Assembly: GCA_965153455.1 (NCBI GenBank)
Contig: OZ234493.1
Location: forward strand, 15,366,213-15,430,212
DNA length: 64,000 bases
Source of the DNA: Sphagnum compactum
Lineage: Eukaryota; Bryophyta; Sphagnopsida; Sphagnales
Direction: 5' to 3'
A model generated the notes under the pieces. The model made no database searches. It was not told where the DNA came from and saw only the letters and a list, made by a program, of their open reading frames with translations. The translations under genes were made by a program, and so were the position numbers. Shown one piece after another: positions 10,801 to 23,500 of the stretch (the stretch's first letter is position 1; every line of letters starts with the position of its first letter).

Positions 10801-12515
10801 GAAGGTAGAGAAGACGAAGGGAAACATGACTCAATTCTAGGACTGACAGGAATCACTCCTGCTGCAGATGTGGACTGACCACCTTGTTGGAAATATCCAC
10901 TGGCATCAAACACTTCAGGTCTATAGAATGATTGTGGACCAAAACATGGTGTTGAACTCTGTGTGTGCTCAAGGAAAAGGGCATTCATATTCTCAGATGC
11001 CCCATTTGTTGGGGAATCTGAGCTATTCATGCTCACAGAAGAACCAGAAGGAGAGGTTAGGCCTGCCACAACTCCATTGAGCTCCATGTACAACTGAGAG
11101 TCACCATTTGCATATGGGGTCCCAGGGATGGTAATTTCAACTTGTTGAGGGAGATATAGCATTTCTTCTGCTCTGAATCCATTCCTATGCATTGAATCCT
11201 CATTTGTTTTCATCCCAACACCCTCCTCCTTGCCCATGTTTAAGAATGTGGAAAATGCGCCTTGGAACAGTTCCTGGTTGCCATGATCCATACCACACAC
11301 AAACGTGAGAACACAAAGGCCATGCAGACCAGTGTCATTTCCATGTGAAGATCCAACTGCTGGACCATGCCGTGGAGTCCCAAGCTGAAGAACACAAGAT
11401 ACAAGATGTTACCAAGGGGGATGGTTCTGACCTCATCTCTCTAACTAACCTTCTTCAAGACAGTACTATGGCATGTTTGCAGACCAGAAACCTGCCACTC
11501 TGGAACCTCACAATTTCCAATTCTGAATCTGACATGCAAACTCCTTGGCTGCCTAAGTCTCCTGTTCATCTTTCTCATCTGCAGTACTTGTTGCCCAGAA
11601 GATTCAAAGGGACAATATGACAGTGACCCTTGAAAATGCTAACCAGATAGATATATCATATCCCATGATGCCCATCATGCAGCAAGAGAGTCAATTCATG
11701 TAGTCACAGAATTATACCTGGACAGGCTTAAATAAGAAACCAAAAACAACAAGAGATCTATGATGGAAACCATCAATCAAAGGACGGTGTCCTAGCTTGT
11801 ACCATATGATTGTCTATGTACCATCAGAGATTCAGTTCTCTTTGAAGGACAGAAAACAAGATTAAACCTGGTGCAGGTTGTGTCATGAGCAAGCTAACTT
11901 GGGTCATGAAATAACTTGATCCATACATTGTCCTCCACATGTCAAGTACTCATTCCATCCATCAAGAAAAACTCTTCTAGCTCAGAAATGGAGCACAATG
12001 TCTCTATGTACATTGAGCTCCAGATGCAGAAAAAACCCTAGAGCATTATTACCTTCTGCCCATATTACCTTGCAAAATACTTCCGAGCAGCTTACACTTC
12101 AAGGGTTTGGTTTAAACTGAGACCAACAGAAAGATGTAGCTCCTCTAAATAGTGTTCTTGTGTTAGCCACAAGAACAAGCACCGTCACCCATTGACAATA
12201 CCTCATGATCCCTACTGTGGGTGGGACGTAGTTGCTCTGGTCATGCACTGGAGGCAAATTCTCAAAACATTCACATACGACATTCTTATTTAAGCTTTGC
12301 AATGCAATCTAGTTGTGATTGCAAAGGGTGTGAACGTCCCCTGTACTCATGAGGGAGCTTGAGGTACATAAGGGGGAGAAGAAGGAAACCTCTAGATCAT
12401 CGTCTTCAGCGTATGGATCCATTACAGAACTATATTGCTCATAGTTAAGGCATGCTTCCGCCAGGCACTCCGCGGTCACCTCGTACCGAAACAGAAGCTC
12501 GCTCACCCCTGACAT
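7887..12515 (-). CDS. CCT-domain protein (CCT motif family, CONSTANS-like type without visible B-box)
   Basis: Predicted nuclear transcription regulator. Exons on the minus strand: probable exon 1 12515-12390; exon 2 11384-10500 (885 bp); exon 3 10268-9999 (270 bp); exon 4 9813-9658 (156 bp); exon 5 8559-8437 (123 bp); exon 6 7997-7887 with TAG. All introns seen are phase 0 with GT..AG ends (donors GTAAGT, GTGAAA, GTAGAT, GTAAGC). The product would be about 556 residues. The CCT domain, about residues 449-500, is encoded by exons 4 and 5: RVGRFTLEER, QKRAQRNFNKKIK, then YACRKSLADKRPRVRGRFAR. The intron falls between KKIK and YACRK. Exons 2-3 encode a Ser/Pro/Gln-rich region, including QQQLDNLLQTEELDIVDYH; the C-terminus is acidic then LLEPPVKLERLDP. 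CCT domains bind NF-Y subunits and direct nuclear localisation. No stop or frameshift was found. The target pathway cannot be told from sequence. Confidence 0.85.
8051..8145. repeat. 47-bp tandem duplication in the last CCT intron
   Basis: TATGGCACAAAGAGAAG at 8051 recurs as TATGCCACAAAGAGAAAG at 8098, and the following bases (ATGACTAAGGAGACC versus GTGACCAAGGAAACT) also match. It is an imperfect two-copy direct repeat inside the 439-bp intron between exons 5 and 6. No function is apparent. Confidence 0.7.
8683..8788. repeat. 53-bp tandem duplication in CCT intron 4
   Basis: TCAAGTGAGGAAAGGCCTTA at 8683 recurs as TCAAGTGAGGGAAGGGATTA at 8736, each followed by CTCTGCACTGTGGT. It is a two-copy imperfect direct repeat with a 53-bp period inside the 1098-bp intron that splits the CCT domain. 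Confidence 0.8.
8939..9603. repeat. Diverged direct duplication (about 130 bp) in CCT intron 4
   Basis: 8939-9064 and 9474-9603 share AGATTG..CAGA, CCACAAAAACAC/ACACCAAAACACC, a conserved AAACAAACACAACAAGAA block (9002-9020 and 9542-9559), and the following CTCATACTTGCAAATGT/CATACTCTTGCAAGTGT. They are in the same orientation, about 535 bp apart. This looks like an old intronic duplication or two copies of a short dispersed repeat. Confidence 0.65.
12390..12515 (-). CDS. Probable first coding exon of the CCT gene
   Basis: ATG at 12515-12513 opens MSGVSELLFRYEVTAECLAE and an acidic end (MDPYAEDDDLE). An in-frame TAG at 12563-12561 lies upstream, so this is the first Met of the frame. The donor after GAG at 12390 (GTTTCC) is weak but gives the phase 0 that exon 2 needs. 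The exon 2 acceptor (TTCTTCAG, exon from 11384) is good, and an in-frame TAA lies shortly upstream of it, so exon 2 cannot extend further 5'. If this exon is not used, translation could begin at the first Met of exon 2 (near 11291, MDHGNQELFQG), giving a protein of about 483 residues. A transcript is needed to decide. Confidence 0.5.
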
Positions 12516-12677
12516 CGAGAAGAAGCAGAAAAAGAGAAGTCTCGTGAGGAGCACGCGCTGCTAATTTCTTCTGTGGATATATATATATCGCTGCTCAGAC
12601 TCTACTACCGCGTACTTTCTCAGACATAAAATGCACTCTCCTCCTTGAAGCTGCACCTTGGAGGATCTTGCTTCAGA

Positions 12678-12818
12678 ATGGCGGCCATTCCCAGCAGCAG
12701 CAGCTTGTCACCAACACAATTGAGTCTAAACCTGGCAAAGAATCCCAAGAGCCCTTTTAGCAAAGCTCTTGAACTACTTGAAGAAGAACATCACAACGTC
12801 GTCCCCAGGCAACCATGA
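12678..12818 (+). CDS. Small ORF opposite the CCT leader (46 codons), unrecognised
   Basis: ATG at 12678 opens MAAIPSSSSLSPTQLSLNLA followed by KNPKSPF and an acidic ELLEEEHH stretch, ending with TGA at 12816-12818. The start context (CAGAATGGCGG) is good, and the composition looks more protein-like than the neighbouring chance frames. It lies on the strand opposite the CCT gene, between its probable first exon and the GA-rich leader. No family was recognised. It could be chance, an antisense peptide, or the first exon of a divergent gene. Confidence 0.2.
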   Translation: MAAIPSSSSLSPTQLSLNLAKNPKSPFSKALELLEEEHHNVVPRQP

Positions 12819-14364
12819 CTATGGAACCGCTGCAAGAGAAGGACCGAAACGCAGCGTGTCCCAGACCTTCCAAGAACCATTCAACAAGAAGGAAATCATA
12901 CAAGACACACGGACTTCGACAAACGACTTGCATGCAGCGGCAAGAAAACAGAGCACGACGCAATAGCTAGCAGCAGCTTCTGAAGGAGGTTTTGCTCTGG
13001 AACAAATCAAGAAAGAAAGAAAGAGCATGCGCTCAGATGCTCAAGCCGGCCAGTTAGAGAGCTATCTCCTATACAACAACAGTTCAACGAAATCGCGGAA
13101 ACTAGACAACAACAAATGTCCAAGGACTGAAGACAATTGTTCAGACGACGACGCCTGATCGACTCTCTTCTCCTGCGATGACCCGATGATCACACTTAAA
13201 CTGTGGCCTGACGGACGGATTATGAACATTCGAAGAGACGTCTCCAGGAAGAACTACGAAATCACGAATCTGCTGCAGGCGGAAGTGCAGAGGAGTCTAC
13301 AACACATGCACGTCTCTCACTGCCTGAAGAAATCGAGAACGATCGATCTTCGACAAGTCAGGCAGGCACACTTTCGCTTGGATCTCCCTGCGTCTCCTCA
13401 TTCTAGATACACTACTACTAAACCTTTTTCCGAGTCGTGCTCTAGTCCTCGTTCTTCTTTTTCTTCTTCTTCTTCTCTCTCTTCATCTTCCTCTTTTCTC
13501 TTCCGAGCTTTCCAACTTTTGTTTCGACAACAAATCAATAAGACCAAACGCTAGTGAAAAGCAACCTTGCAGACAGACTGTTGGAAACATTTTTCTACAG
13601 ATCGGAAGTAGGAAATGCTCCCTCCTCTTATCTCCTCTTGAGGCTACTAGAGAAACAAAGCTGCCCTGTAATACTGCCGAGATTTCAGCAAGTCACAGAT
13701 CAATTCTGCACACCATGCTACGCAACAAGAATGCGAACAGAAGAATTTACAACTACCGAAGCTCTAAACAAAAACCTCGTACATTCTTCGATTCTCCAGC
13801 TCCTTGCAACGCACCTACCTAGACGTCTGGGCTCATCCTCCGCACTGGACTGCTCCTAGTTTCAGATCACAGTCAGTCAGCACCAGCCAGCCAGGCACAC
13901 TACACCACAAGAGAAGCCGCAGCAGCTCGCAGTACGGGGACATAGAATCCGAGCAATTCCACAGACCAGAAACAAAACCAGAAGGAACCGTGATGGCAAC
14001 CAAAACTCATTTCCATCTTCCTCAAGAAGAAACCTTCCAAAAAAAACCAACCACTGACTCCCTCAAGAAAACCAAGGAAATGCACACGAGAGATATCAGC
14101 TCTCTGCAGTGACGCAATATATGAATTCCGGGGGCGCGTCTTATTATAGTCTCTCCCCGGAACAGTACCATGAAAAAGCCTTATAAAAACAACAAATCGA
14201 GCGAAATAAAAAAGTGAAATTCACCTCACGAAGCTCAGAAACCAAACCCGGCACAGAATGGAGGCAAATCGGGCAGCAAAACACTGAAAAAATCAGTCGA
14301 TCGAGAGCGAAATGAGCGCAAAGCTCCGCATCACACTCGCTCGCTCGCGCGCTCTCTTCCCTCT

Positions 14365-14383
14365 TTCTCTCTCTCTCTCTCGC
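14365..14383. repeat. (CT/GA)n microsatellite
   Basis: TCTCTCTCTCTCTCTC-type run within the presumed leader/promoter zone of the CCT gene; GA repeats in such positions are possible GAGA-factor (BPC) binding sites. Confidence 0.8.
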
Positions 14384-14509
14384 TACGGCGCTGCTTCCTT
14401 TCTTCCTGGCTTCTGCAGTGAACCGGGTCACCCGGGAAATACCCGGGTTCACGACCATGTAGCCAGCCACCTTTTTGTTACCGTCTTTACTTTTTCTTCA
14501 TTTTAGCCT

Positions 14510-17500
14510 ACACTGAAATTTTAACTTTTTACAACGCTACACATAAAAGAAAACTTTTTCTTAACCCACACGCGCACTCCGTTTTTTATTTGTATTTGTG
14601 TGTGTGTGCAAGGTTTCGCCAAAATGCGAAAACATTAAAATAAAAAAGGAATAATATGTCAAAATATTCCCATTTGTTTTTTTGTAAAACTCGCCATACT
14701 TGCACACATTGTTTTTATTCATTCATTCATTCATTCGTTATTTATTTATTATTATTTCTTTTGGAGAACAAATGGGAGAAATGCAGAGCAGAAAGAAACC
14801 CATTGGTTTAACTTTGTTTTTAAACCACCCAACCGGCACTTTTTCTTTCTGTACAAATTTTGTTTGTTTTTAAGCATGATGTATTGGATTAACTTTTTTA
14901 CCCCTGCCATCTTTGACTATTATTATTGATGGAGCACAACACTGTGCCATGCAAATGGGCCAATTGGGTGATATTTGAGAAAAAGGCCAAAAGGCCAAAA
15001 GGTTTAAAAAGAGCAGCAGTTATACTTACTTGTCAGGTGCCACTCCCCACTCCCCCATGCATCAGAGCTGACCCAGCTTTAACTATAGTATATATCTCCT
15101 ATACGTCAAAGTGGGTGCCACAGTTAAAAAAACTCAACAAGTTACCTCAATGATAAAAAGTGGTTAGGTTAGGTAGGTAGGTACCACCCAGAGTTTGTTT
15201 CTCTTTGGGATTTAAAAAAAATAAATAAATTTCACAACTTCGTTTCTTTTACCTATGTCTACTTCTTTAGGTCATCAAAGGTGTATATATATTTGTTTTG
15301 GTGGTCTAGGCTTTGAAGATTGATTATGACCGTTGGATTTGTAAATTTCATTCAACACAAATTGAATCCAAAGCTCTTCAGTTTGTTTGTTGGCTCTTCT
15401 GCCCTTTACCTTAAGTGTAGAGAGAGAGACATTGGGCTGCGCACCCAAAAAAAGGCCAAAGTTCCGTGTCCCTACAGTCTAGGGTCATGTGGAGTCCCAC
15501 CACTATTGCAATATTAACTGAAAGATCTACTTGGGCTGTTGCTACTCACAATGTGTTTCCAATTCAGTTTGTTGAACATTTATCATCCTTATGGATGTCA
15601 TTTAAAGTGTAGCCATTATATGACAAGTTGCTTGTTGTTGTTACTATTATTATTAAGTATTTTCTGTTAAAGATTTTGGATTAAAAATCCAAATGATTTG
15701 GATCAATTTGGTACTCTCACATGTCACGTATTTTTAAATGTTTTGGGTTGCATCATTCCCCAATGTGCTAATCAATAGAAGAACTGAACACAAAACATGA
15801 AGGACAACTTAGAATACTAAAAAAACTAGGCAAAAAGGGAAACAGTTGGGGGCATGTGCTTGAGAGTGTAAGCAACAACCCACCCAAGATATTCTTAATA
15901 CGTTATGCAAATGATGAGCAACCAAGTCTTCTTTATTCTTTGGAAAAAAATAAAAATAAATCATAAGAGAAGTGAAAGTAACTCAACTATATTACAAGTA
16001 CCGAAATCTATGGGAGTCCCTAATTTGATTTTCTAATAATCAATTACCACTTTCCAAAATAAGCTACTCAATGTTCCTTTTACTAGAAAATATTTGTTGA
16101 TTTGGGTCAAATGGGTTGTCACCTAGGGGCTCCAATCCCCATGTTCATTTCACTATTATTAGTTTGGCCTGTGCCATTGGCCCAAGTGTTACCACATCCT
16201 CAACTGATTTTTTCCTTCCAAAACAACCTGGTTTTTTGGAATTTATTTGAATTTTTTCAGCAGCAGAAATCAGTTAAAAATCAATATCTCCCACATTCTG
16301 AATCCAAATCTTACCAAATAAATTCCATTAAATCCTGCTCATCAAGATCTTTCCAACAACTCCAAAGGCACGTTCCAATTCCTTCAAAATTTTCAGCTAC
16401 AATTTAATTTTATTTTCAATGAAGAAATCATTTAATATTCAAGATCTTTTGCACCACAAGTCCAAACGTCATGGAACCAAACCCATGCACCCCTCCTTGT
16501 CTAGAGCTTTCCAAAGACACCAAGAACAAACATGATTTGAAGCATCCCAGTTCAGTGGATCTCATAACTACAATACAAAACAAAACAAAACAAACTACCT
16601 TGCTTCATAGATAGATGTCAACTATGGGTGAATAAATTTTTAACTTGACATTTTTCACAAAAAGATTTGTTGGATGAAATGGCCAACTAAACAAGCATAT
16701 TCTTTGAAAGATAAGATGGGTTTCATCCATGAAAATAGTGTGCTTTTGCACCCACTTGCTTGCTTCCTACTTCTTTAAGGCTTTAGTTGTTACCTTGGTA
16801 TGCTCCTAATTGTGGGTTAATAGTTAATACTCATGGTGTGGTTGGAAGCTTACTACAATGTTTTGTGTCCATATAATTAATTGCCTTTTTTGTCACCTTA
16901 TCTTGATGACATTATGTGGACAAGGAAACCCATCTGCACTCTAATCAATGGGGAAAGAGTTTGATGTAAAGGGAGGACACTTTATTAGGAGAAAAGCACT
17001 ATTACAAACAAAGGTGTGGAATGGAAAACAAGGGGATTCTTTCATTAGTGTTATGTTATTTTAATTACTAAGTGCCAAAGTTCTAATATCAAGGGGCTCA
17101 GAATAGAGATCATAATTCAACTACCAACAACATCAAGTGAGGAAGTGATACCTCCATTTTGTGTTTTGCAAAAGTTTTTTTTTTTTTTTGTTGTTGTTGT
17201 TGTTGTGATATGATTGAATTAAAAATTGAGTTGTTTTTAAAAAAGAGTTGCTTGGCAAATTGATTTATATAGAGATATAGGGGTGTGGCAGTTGAAGGGA
17301 AGGTTGGAAAGACGGTTGGGAAAAGGAGACGGGTACAATTCACCTGACCAATTTGGCACAACAAAAAAAAAGGAATGCATCTTGGGAGTTTATAGGTTTA
17401 GAGTGGCGGCCATGCAACAATGTGCTCAGCTGACTAAGCAAAGTCACAAAGGATGGGTAGGTGGAAGCGGGTGGAGGCGGACATCCAAATTTTCCTTGTC

Positions 17501-20500
17501 AAGTGCTTTGTTTAGGATGGGTGCTCTTTGCTCAAGTGATGTTGCTCTCTCTTACATGCAAGCACAAGACCCATGTGCTAAGTTCCTTCCAAAAAAATTT
17601 ACTCAATGTTTTTGGGCCGTTTGAATTGGTTGTATATTCAATTTGCCCATTTTGAAGAACAAAAATATGTGCAACTTCCATAGAAATATGGGTCTAGTGA
17701 CACCACATTTGTGTCTAGGGGGTTTGAATTATGGTAAGATTTCAAGGGCCCATCGCAAGCAATACATGCCGTGTTGTAGCGGAGATTCTAGGGTTGGTTT
17801 TGATGGAGATATTGGAGAAGAAAAGTATGGTAGTTTGTTTCGTGTTCCAACTTGCAAGTTGGTATTATTACATGGGGCTAAGGGAAGAGCCGCTTTCCAC
17901 GTGCTTCCACTTGTCACCCCCTCAACTAAATGGGACACTTATCCCATAATGGGGTTTTGCCTACACTTACACTTAGTCAAATCTAATCCTATGTACATAT
18001 TTGTATTCCACAAATCCAAACTCCAAACCCCTTTTGTTATAATAATAAACATACTTCAAAGGTTCACACCCATGAATTATAACCCAAATTCCAAATTGTT
18101 GTTCTACAGAAAAATAACTAGGTGCAGGACCCCATTATTCAAGGGTCTTGGAAGTTTGGCAATTAAGCAATACATTTTGTGAAGTAAACTTGCTTAATTA
18201 ATTCACAAATGAGCTTTGTAGTAGGCTGGTAGATGGGCGGGGAAAATATTAAATAGGCAAAAAAAAAAAAAAAAAAAAACCACCATTAGAATACTGCTGC
18301 CACTGCACTGACTCAGCATGTTTTGCCCCCTCACCCCCCACCCCCAACTTTTTCATCCTTTCCCCTTCATGGTCCCAATGGTCTTGTCTTGGTAACCCCC
18401 GCATCATCATGTTATGCCGAATTTGTAACGTGCCATACCATCCTCATCCTCGTGGAAGGCATGTAAACAACCCAAGGATGTTCCTCCCATTGGGGTTTAT
18501 GTTTCCAGCATTTTTGGCGTGTGTTTTGTCATTTTTTATTTTTTTTTGTTGGGGTCTTGTTGCACGTTTGATCCTTTGGGTTTTTTAGTAGAGTTTTAAT
18601 GTTGTTGGCAAGTTCAGTGTAATAGTTTTTCTAACTTCAATTGTTGTGGATTTGGTGGGTGCTTTTTTTGGAAACACAAATTTGACATGAAAGTTTTAAT
18701 TTTGTTCGTAAGCTCATTCAAGTCTGGTTATTGTGCAGTTGTTCACTTTGAACTTGGATCGCATCAATAAAAGTGTTTGGGAGAATATGAAGTGCATTGG
18801 GTCTTTGCTAGAACTTGAAGATAATGTTTTTGTCAATGATACGTTCTACACGCCTCCTAGTAATATGTCAAAGGCCATTTCTATAGAAATTGAAAATCAC
18901 ATGAACATCAATTGTGGTAGAAAGCATTCATGTATTATGCTAGATTATCAAGATTATTGATCAAATTTTGTATCTTGGACCTTCTTGGTGTGCTCCATTT
19001 TGATGCACCTTGAAATATGTGGAAAAGTATAAAAAATGATTATCATGCAACAAGATACCTTGCCCTATGCTTTGTTGTCCACACAAGTATTCACATTCAT
19101 GAAAATGTAGCATTAAGGTTTTCCTTGAAATGTTTTTGAGTTTTGTGTTGTATAGGTTAGGCAATCAAACGTTATTTTTTCATGCCAAAATCTTGTTCAA
19201 ATTTATTGCCAATGAATCATTGATCATGTTTGGTAATCATTAAGGTTTGTTTGGATGTAGTTTTACATCATGTGGTTCATATTCAAATATAACCTTTGTT
19301 TTTGTTTTTTGTTGTGGATTCAAATTGATATGTAGCATTTTGGGGCTACATGACACAAAAGTTCATGTAAAGATTTAGATGCGAAGCCACTTTTTAAAGG
19401 TTAATACATTTGAGTATCATGTTGTAACTAGACAACACTTGCATGTATTATAGGCCTCCCTTGGTTGGGCTTTGAAATTATGTTGTTAAATGTTGCACAC
19501 ATGGGTCCCATAATTGTGAACTACATAGTGAAATATGGTTTTGAACTAATTTAAAACTTAGGTTAGATGCGTGCCTTTATAAAATGACCTTGGACAAAAT
19601 GGATTGCGCTCCCACTCCTCTACCTTTCTACAAACAATTCGCAATAATTCACTAAGTGCTTGGAAGAACCTAATGTAATATGACTTGAACTCTCCTATGA
19701 CAATATGACATATTATTCGTGTGCAATAAACTTGGTGGTCATTGTTTCAAGCTTGTGCAACAATGTAGATGGTGCTTGAAGCTTGTAGATTGATGGAGAC
19801 TATTACATTGCATTAGGGTTAAGGATCAAAGATGATGGATTTGGTGATTGTCTTGATTGGCACAAATAGGGTTTGAAATCCTTGTAGTTATGTGACCAGC
19901 TCCTGGGATGAAATGACATGCAATGGTCAAAATCTTCAGCTCATGGATGACATGGCATGGCATTGTGCACTATGTGGGATGTCTTTGGTAACATGCTTAC
20001 ATGACAATTATGCGAACCGGAATCACTAAATCAAGTAGGGGTGTGTCTATCAGTATGATATGTAATATTGAACAATTACACATCAATCCTTCTTCACAAA
20101 CTTTTGCATGATTGGGGACTTTATAATGTACCATCCCAGACAAACAAAATCAATACAACCCAAACTTCCAACAATTTCATGAGGGTATATCCATCACCAA
20201 TCCCAAGCCTTCTTCATTGGGCAACAATTTTTTTCAATCAAAAAATCCAAATATATGAACAACAACAAACACCACACCCAGAACAGAACATCAACACTAG
20301 TTTGGAGCTGGTGCAAAGACTTGCTGCTTCATTTTGGGTGCTGATTCCACAAATCTTTGCAGTTAATGTTGTGAGATCACACATCCCAAGGTCAGTTTCA
20401 GTCTAGAGTGCTTCAACAAGCAACAACCAAAATATGATAAACTTTCAAACCCAGAATACTAGGTAAGCAAATTGTAGAATTATTTAATTCTCTCCTTCCA

Positions 20501-23500
20501 CACACAAAATTCTTTGATGAAAGAATACTAAAGTAAAATTTCTTTGATTAAAAAATTATTATTATTATTGAGATAAACTTTAGGAAAGATTGAGATTTAA
20601 ATGAGTTACCAAAAGGACATGTGTGAATTCAGATATGAACCTTGAGATGGTACTTGAGAAGATGACAAGGACTGACAAAAACTTGCAATGGGTACTACAC
20701 TCTACAACCCCTCACACAATTTTAGGGCCTGGAATTGTCAGGCACCAGTTTGGACTTTGGACCCATACTCAAAAAAATTTGCATTTGTCAATCAACTTTC
20801 CATTTGTCAACCACCCAATACAACTTGGTAGATACTTTACCATATTATATACAATGTTGTTACAATATAGCCTAGTATAGACAATGTTCTTACAATCTAC
20901 CCCTTCATCCTAGGCCCCTTCATTGGGGAATGACCCCACCTCCCCAAAACCCTAGGGCTTTACCCTACACATAATACAACAATGTCATCATTATTGGATG
21001 ATGGAAACTGGGTGAAAATGTAAACAATTTTTCACTCTTTGAAGGTACAGCACATTTTCATGCAAAATGTGAACAATATTTCTTTGTCGAGGGTACACCA
21101 TTCATTCACTCACAAATAGCAAAGAAACACTCTACAAACGCTTTCAAAGATGGCCCAAGAGCTTCTCATGTAATGGAAATGAAGAGGTGGTGGATGTAAG
21201 TAGCGAAGTCGCACAAGATGGATCCATCAAATTTGAGGTCCAAGGAAACCCAACAATTCACTCAATATAGAGAGGCCAACACGGACTTATACCTTTGGGG
21301 AGGTCGAGATTCAAGTACTTTTTTAGAGTTGATGAAAAGGCCACCATGTACATGACTATAGGTATGGCAAAGAGAAGTACTTTTCTATACTTTATAGAGG
21401 CTAACAAGTACCTTACATTTATGGCGAAGGCAAGTACTTTCCCTTCGTCTAGGGGGAAAGTACTTACCTACCGTATTTGGGTAGAGTTTTAATCATGTAA
21501 TCATATGTCAACCCTAGTTAATGTAAAAGGGGTTTTCCAAGCTTTGTATTGGAATTTTGCAAAGTTTTAATTTTGAAAAGATTCATAAAATTCAACCAAA
21601 TACTTTCCAAAGATAATTTACTTTATTTATTTATTTTGAAGTTTCCACAAAAAATTTGTGGAAGGCATTATTCCAATTTCTCCAAGTCATTAATTTGTGT
21701 GTAAGCACCTTGCACCCATAGCCAACACACTACACAACCTTTATCATTTTTGCATAATACTTGTTACTGTTTTTGGCATGGTAACAAAGAAAATAATAAC
21801 TTCATTTGTCTTTTAAGTTGCCCCAACTCACATTCAAATTCAATTTTTTTTTTGCCTCTTATATTTTTATGTGATAGATTTTCAAGACCCACAATTAGTT
21901 TTTTACAAACATAATTACAATAGTTTTTGTTGCTAATATAGATTGCAAGAGAGAGAAAAATTATGTGTGTGCAGTTTTTTTTTCTTTTTTAACAAGTATG
22001 TGTAGGTCAAAATGTTATTCCAAATGGCTACAACATTATTATCAACATTATTAGTTAAACCAAAAACAAAAAATCTTATATTTTTTGCTAGTGGATTTTC
22101 AAAACCTAAAATTAGGTTTTTAAAAAGAAAATTACAACATTTTTGCTAAAATAAAATTGCAAGAGATAGAGGATAACGTGTTTGTAATTTTTTTAAAAAC
22201 CAAAATTAAAAAATCTCAAAACAAAAAAACTGTACCAACTAAAAAATGAAAAATGTTTAAAACAAAATGAAACGCCAAAAAAGGCTCAGGAAAAGATGCC
22301 CTCCGGGTCCACACCTTAACCCAAACCTCCCTTTTCAATGAAGGAAAAAAGTGCGAGTTAAAAGTCTCTGACCCTGTGCTTCCTCGGGTCACTCACAAAG
22401 GCCCACCATTCATTCAAGTACAGGGATGGAAAATCTTCATTGGAACAATATCCAAAAAAAAAACGGGATGAATATTGAATACCACTTTCATTCACTTTCA
22501 AAAATTGAATTATCCCTTAATTCATTAAAATAATTCCTAAACAGTTATATCTATAATTTTCACCCCATTTGGACTCAGATTTTGGTTTGGTTGCATTTTT
22601 TTAAAGCAGCTTTTTCTTTTTTTTTAAATTTTATTTATTTATTTTATTTAGGTTCTAGGAGCATGTTGCCATTTAATCCTGAATCCCTCACTACTAATTC
22701 ACAATGCTAGAAAAATTGAAAAAAAAAATGTATTGTTCCAAAAAAATAGTTTCAGTTTGTTTTAGTTTATTGAGAAAAAAACATCGGAATCTTGAAATCC
22801 CGGCACAATATTTTAGGGTGGACCCAATTAATTTAAACCAATTTTTAAAAGAATTTAATGGGTTACAGCGACAAGATACGAATTCTGCAACATATGGCCA
22901 AACATTTGCAACTTTTGATGATTGTGGAGTTGTACTTAAAGCCTGAAAAAAATCTCTTGTTCTTGGCCAAGCTAAGATGAGCAAGTATTGGAGTATGGAA
23001 AGTATACAACCCTAAACCCTAAACCTCAAGGAGTTGATGCTCAGGTTGTACGTCGTATATATGTTGGGACAAATTTTTTTAAAAGAAAGTTTCATATCAT
23101 TTTGAAGGCATGATAAAAAGATGCATTCTCAATTGTATGAAACTTGAAGGGTTTTTTTTTGGGGGGGGGGAAGAGAGGGGAGAAGATTTTTGCCACTTGG
23201 AAACCTTAAAAAATCCAGTACAAAGGAATTTTCTGGAAAAAAAAAATCACCAAAGTTTGCCTAGGTTTAGGGTTTAGGTTTAGGTTCCAGCAAATTCTTT
23301 AACAAATTTGATAAATTTGACAAATTTAATAAAGACAAAATTTGATAAGCAAATTTGATTTAACATCCATATGTATTTTCAAAATTAGGAAAATAAATAC
23401 ATCACAAGGCATTATAAAACTATCAATAAAGTTGACGTATTAGGAGTAAGTGGAATTGAATTATTTATCGACCAATTTTTTAATGAAGTTTTTCCTTCTT

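Larger units (their letters stand above)
12516..14480 (-). promoter_or_regulatory. Probable promoter and 5' leader of the CCT gene
   Basis: Read on the minus strand the region is rich in GA/GAA purine tracts (13450-13500, and a (GA)n run at 14365-14383), as is common in plant 5' leaders. The sequence GTGAGGTGAATTTCAC near 14226-14215 contains a plausible donor, and TCACTGCAG near 14114-14106 a plausible acceptor, so a spliced 5' UTR starting near 14.4 kb is possible. A TATATATATA run at 12577-12588 offers an alternative, nearer TATA box giving a very short leader. Several minus-strand ATGs lie in the leader and could act as upstream ORFs. Transcription start is unresolved. Confidence 0.4.

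Noticed and set aside
12099-12302. Possible extra CCT exon (ENLPPVHDQSNY ... donor GTATTG)
   Set aside because: Splice-like ends exist, but its phase would put exon 2 out of frame, and the compatible frame contains a stop.
13186-13554. 122-codon plus-strand ORF with a poly-Ser tail
   Set aside because: The Ser run comes from the GAA/GA-rich tract on the other strand, which looks like the CCT gene leader; nothing else supports coding.
17643-18182. 179-codon plus-strand ORF
   Set aside because: No motif, no family, composition like the surrounding DNA, and no splice or promoter context; taken as chance.
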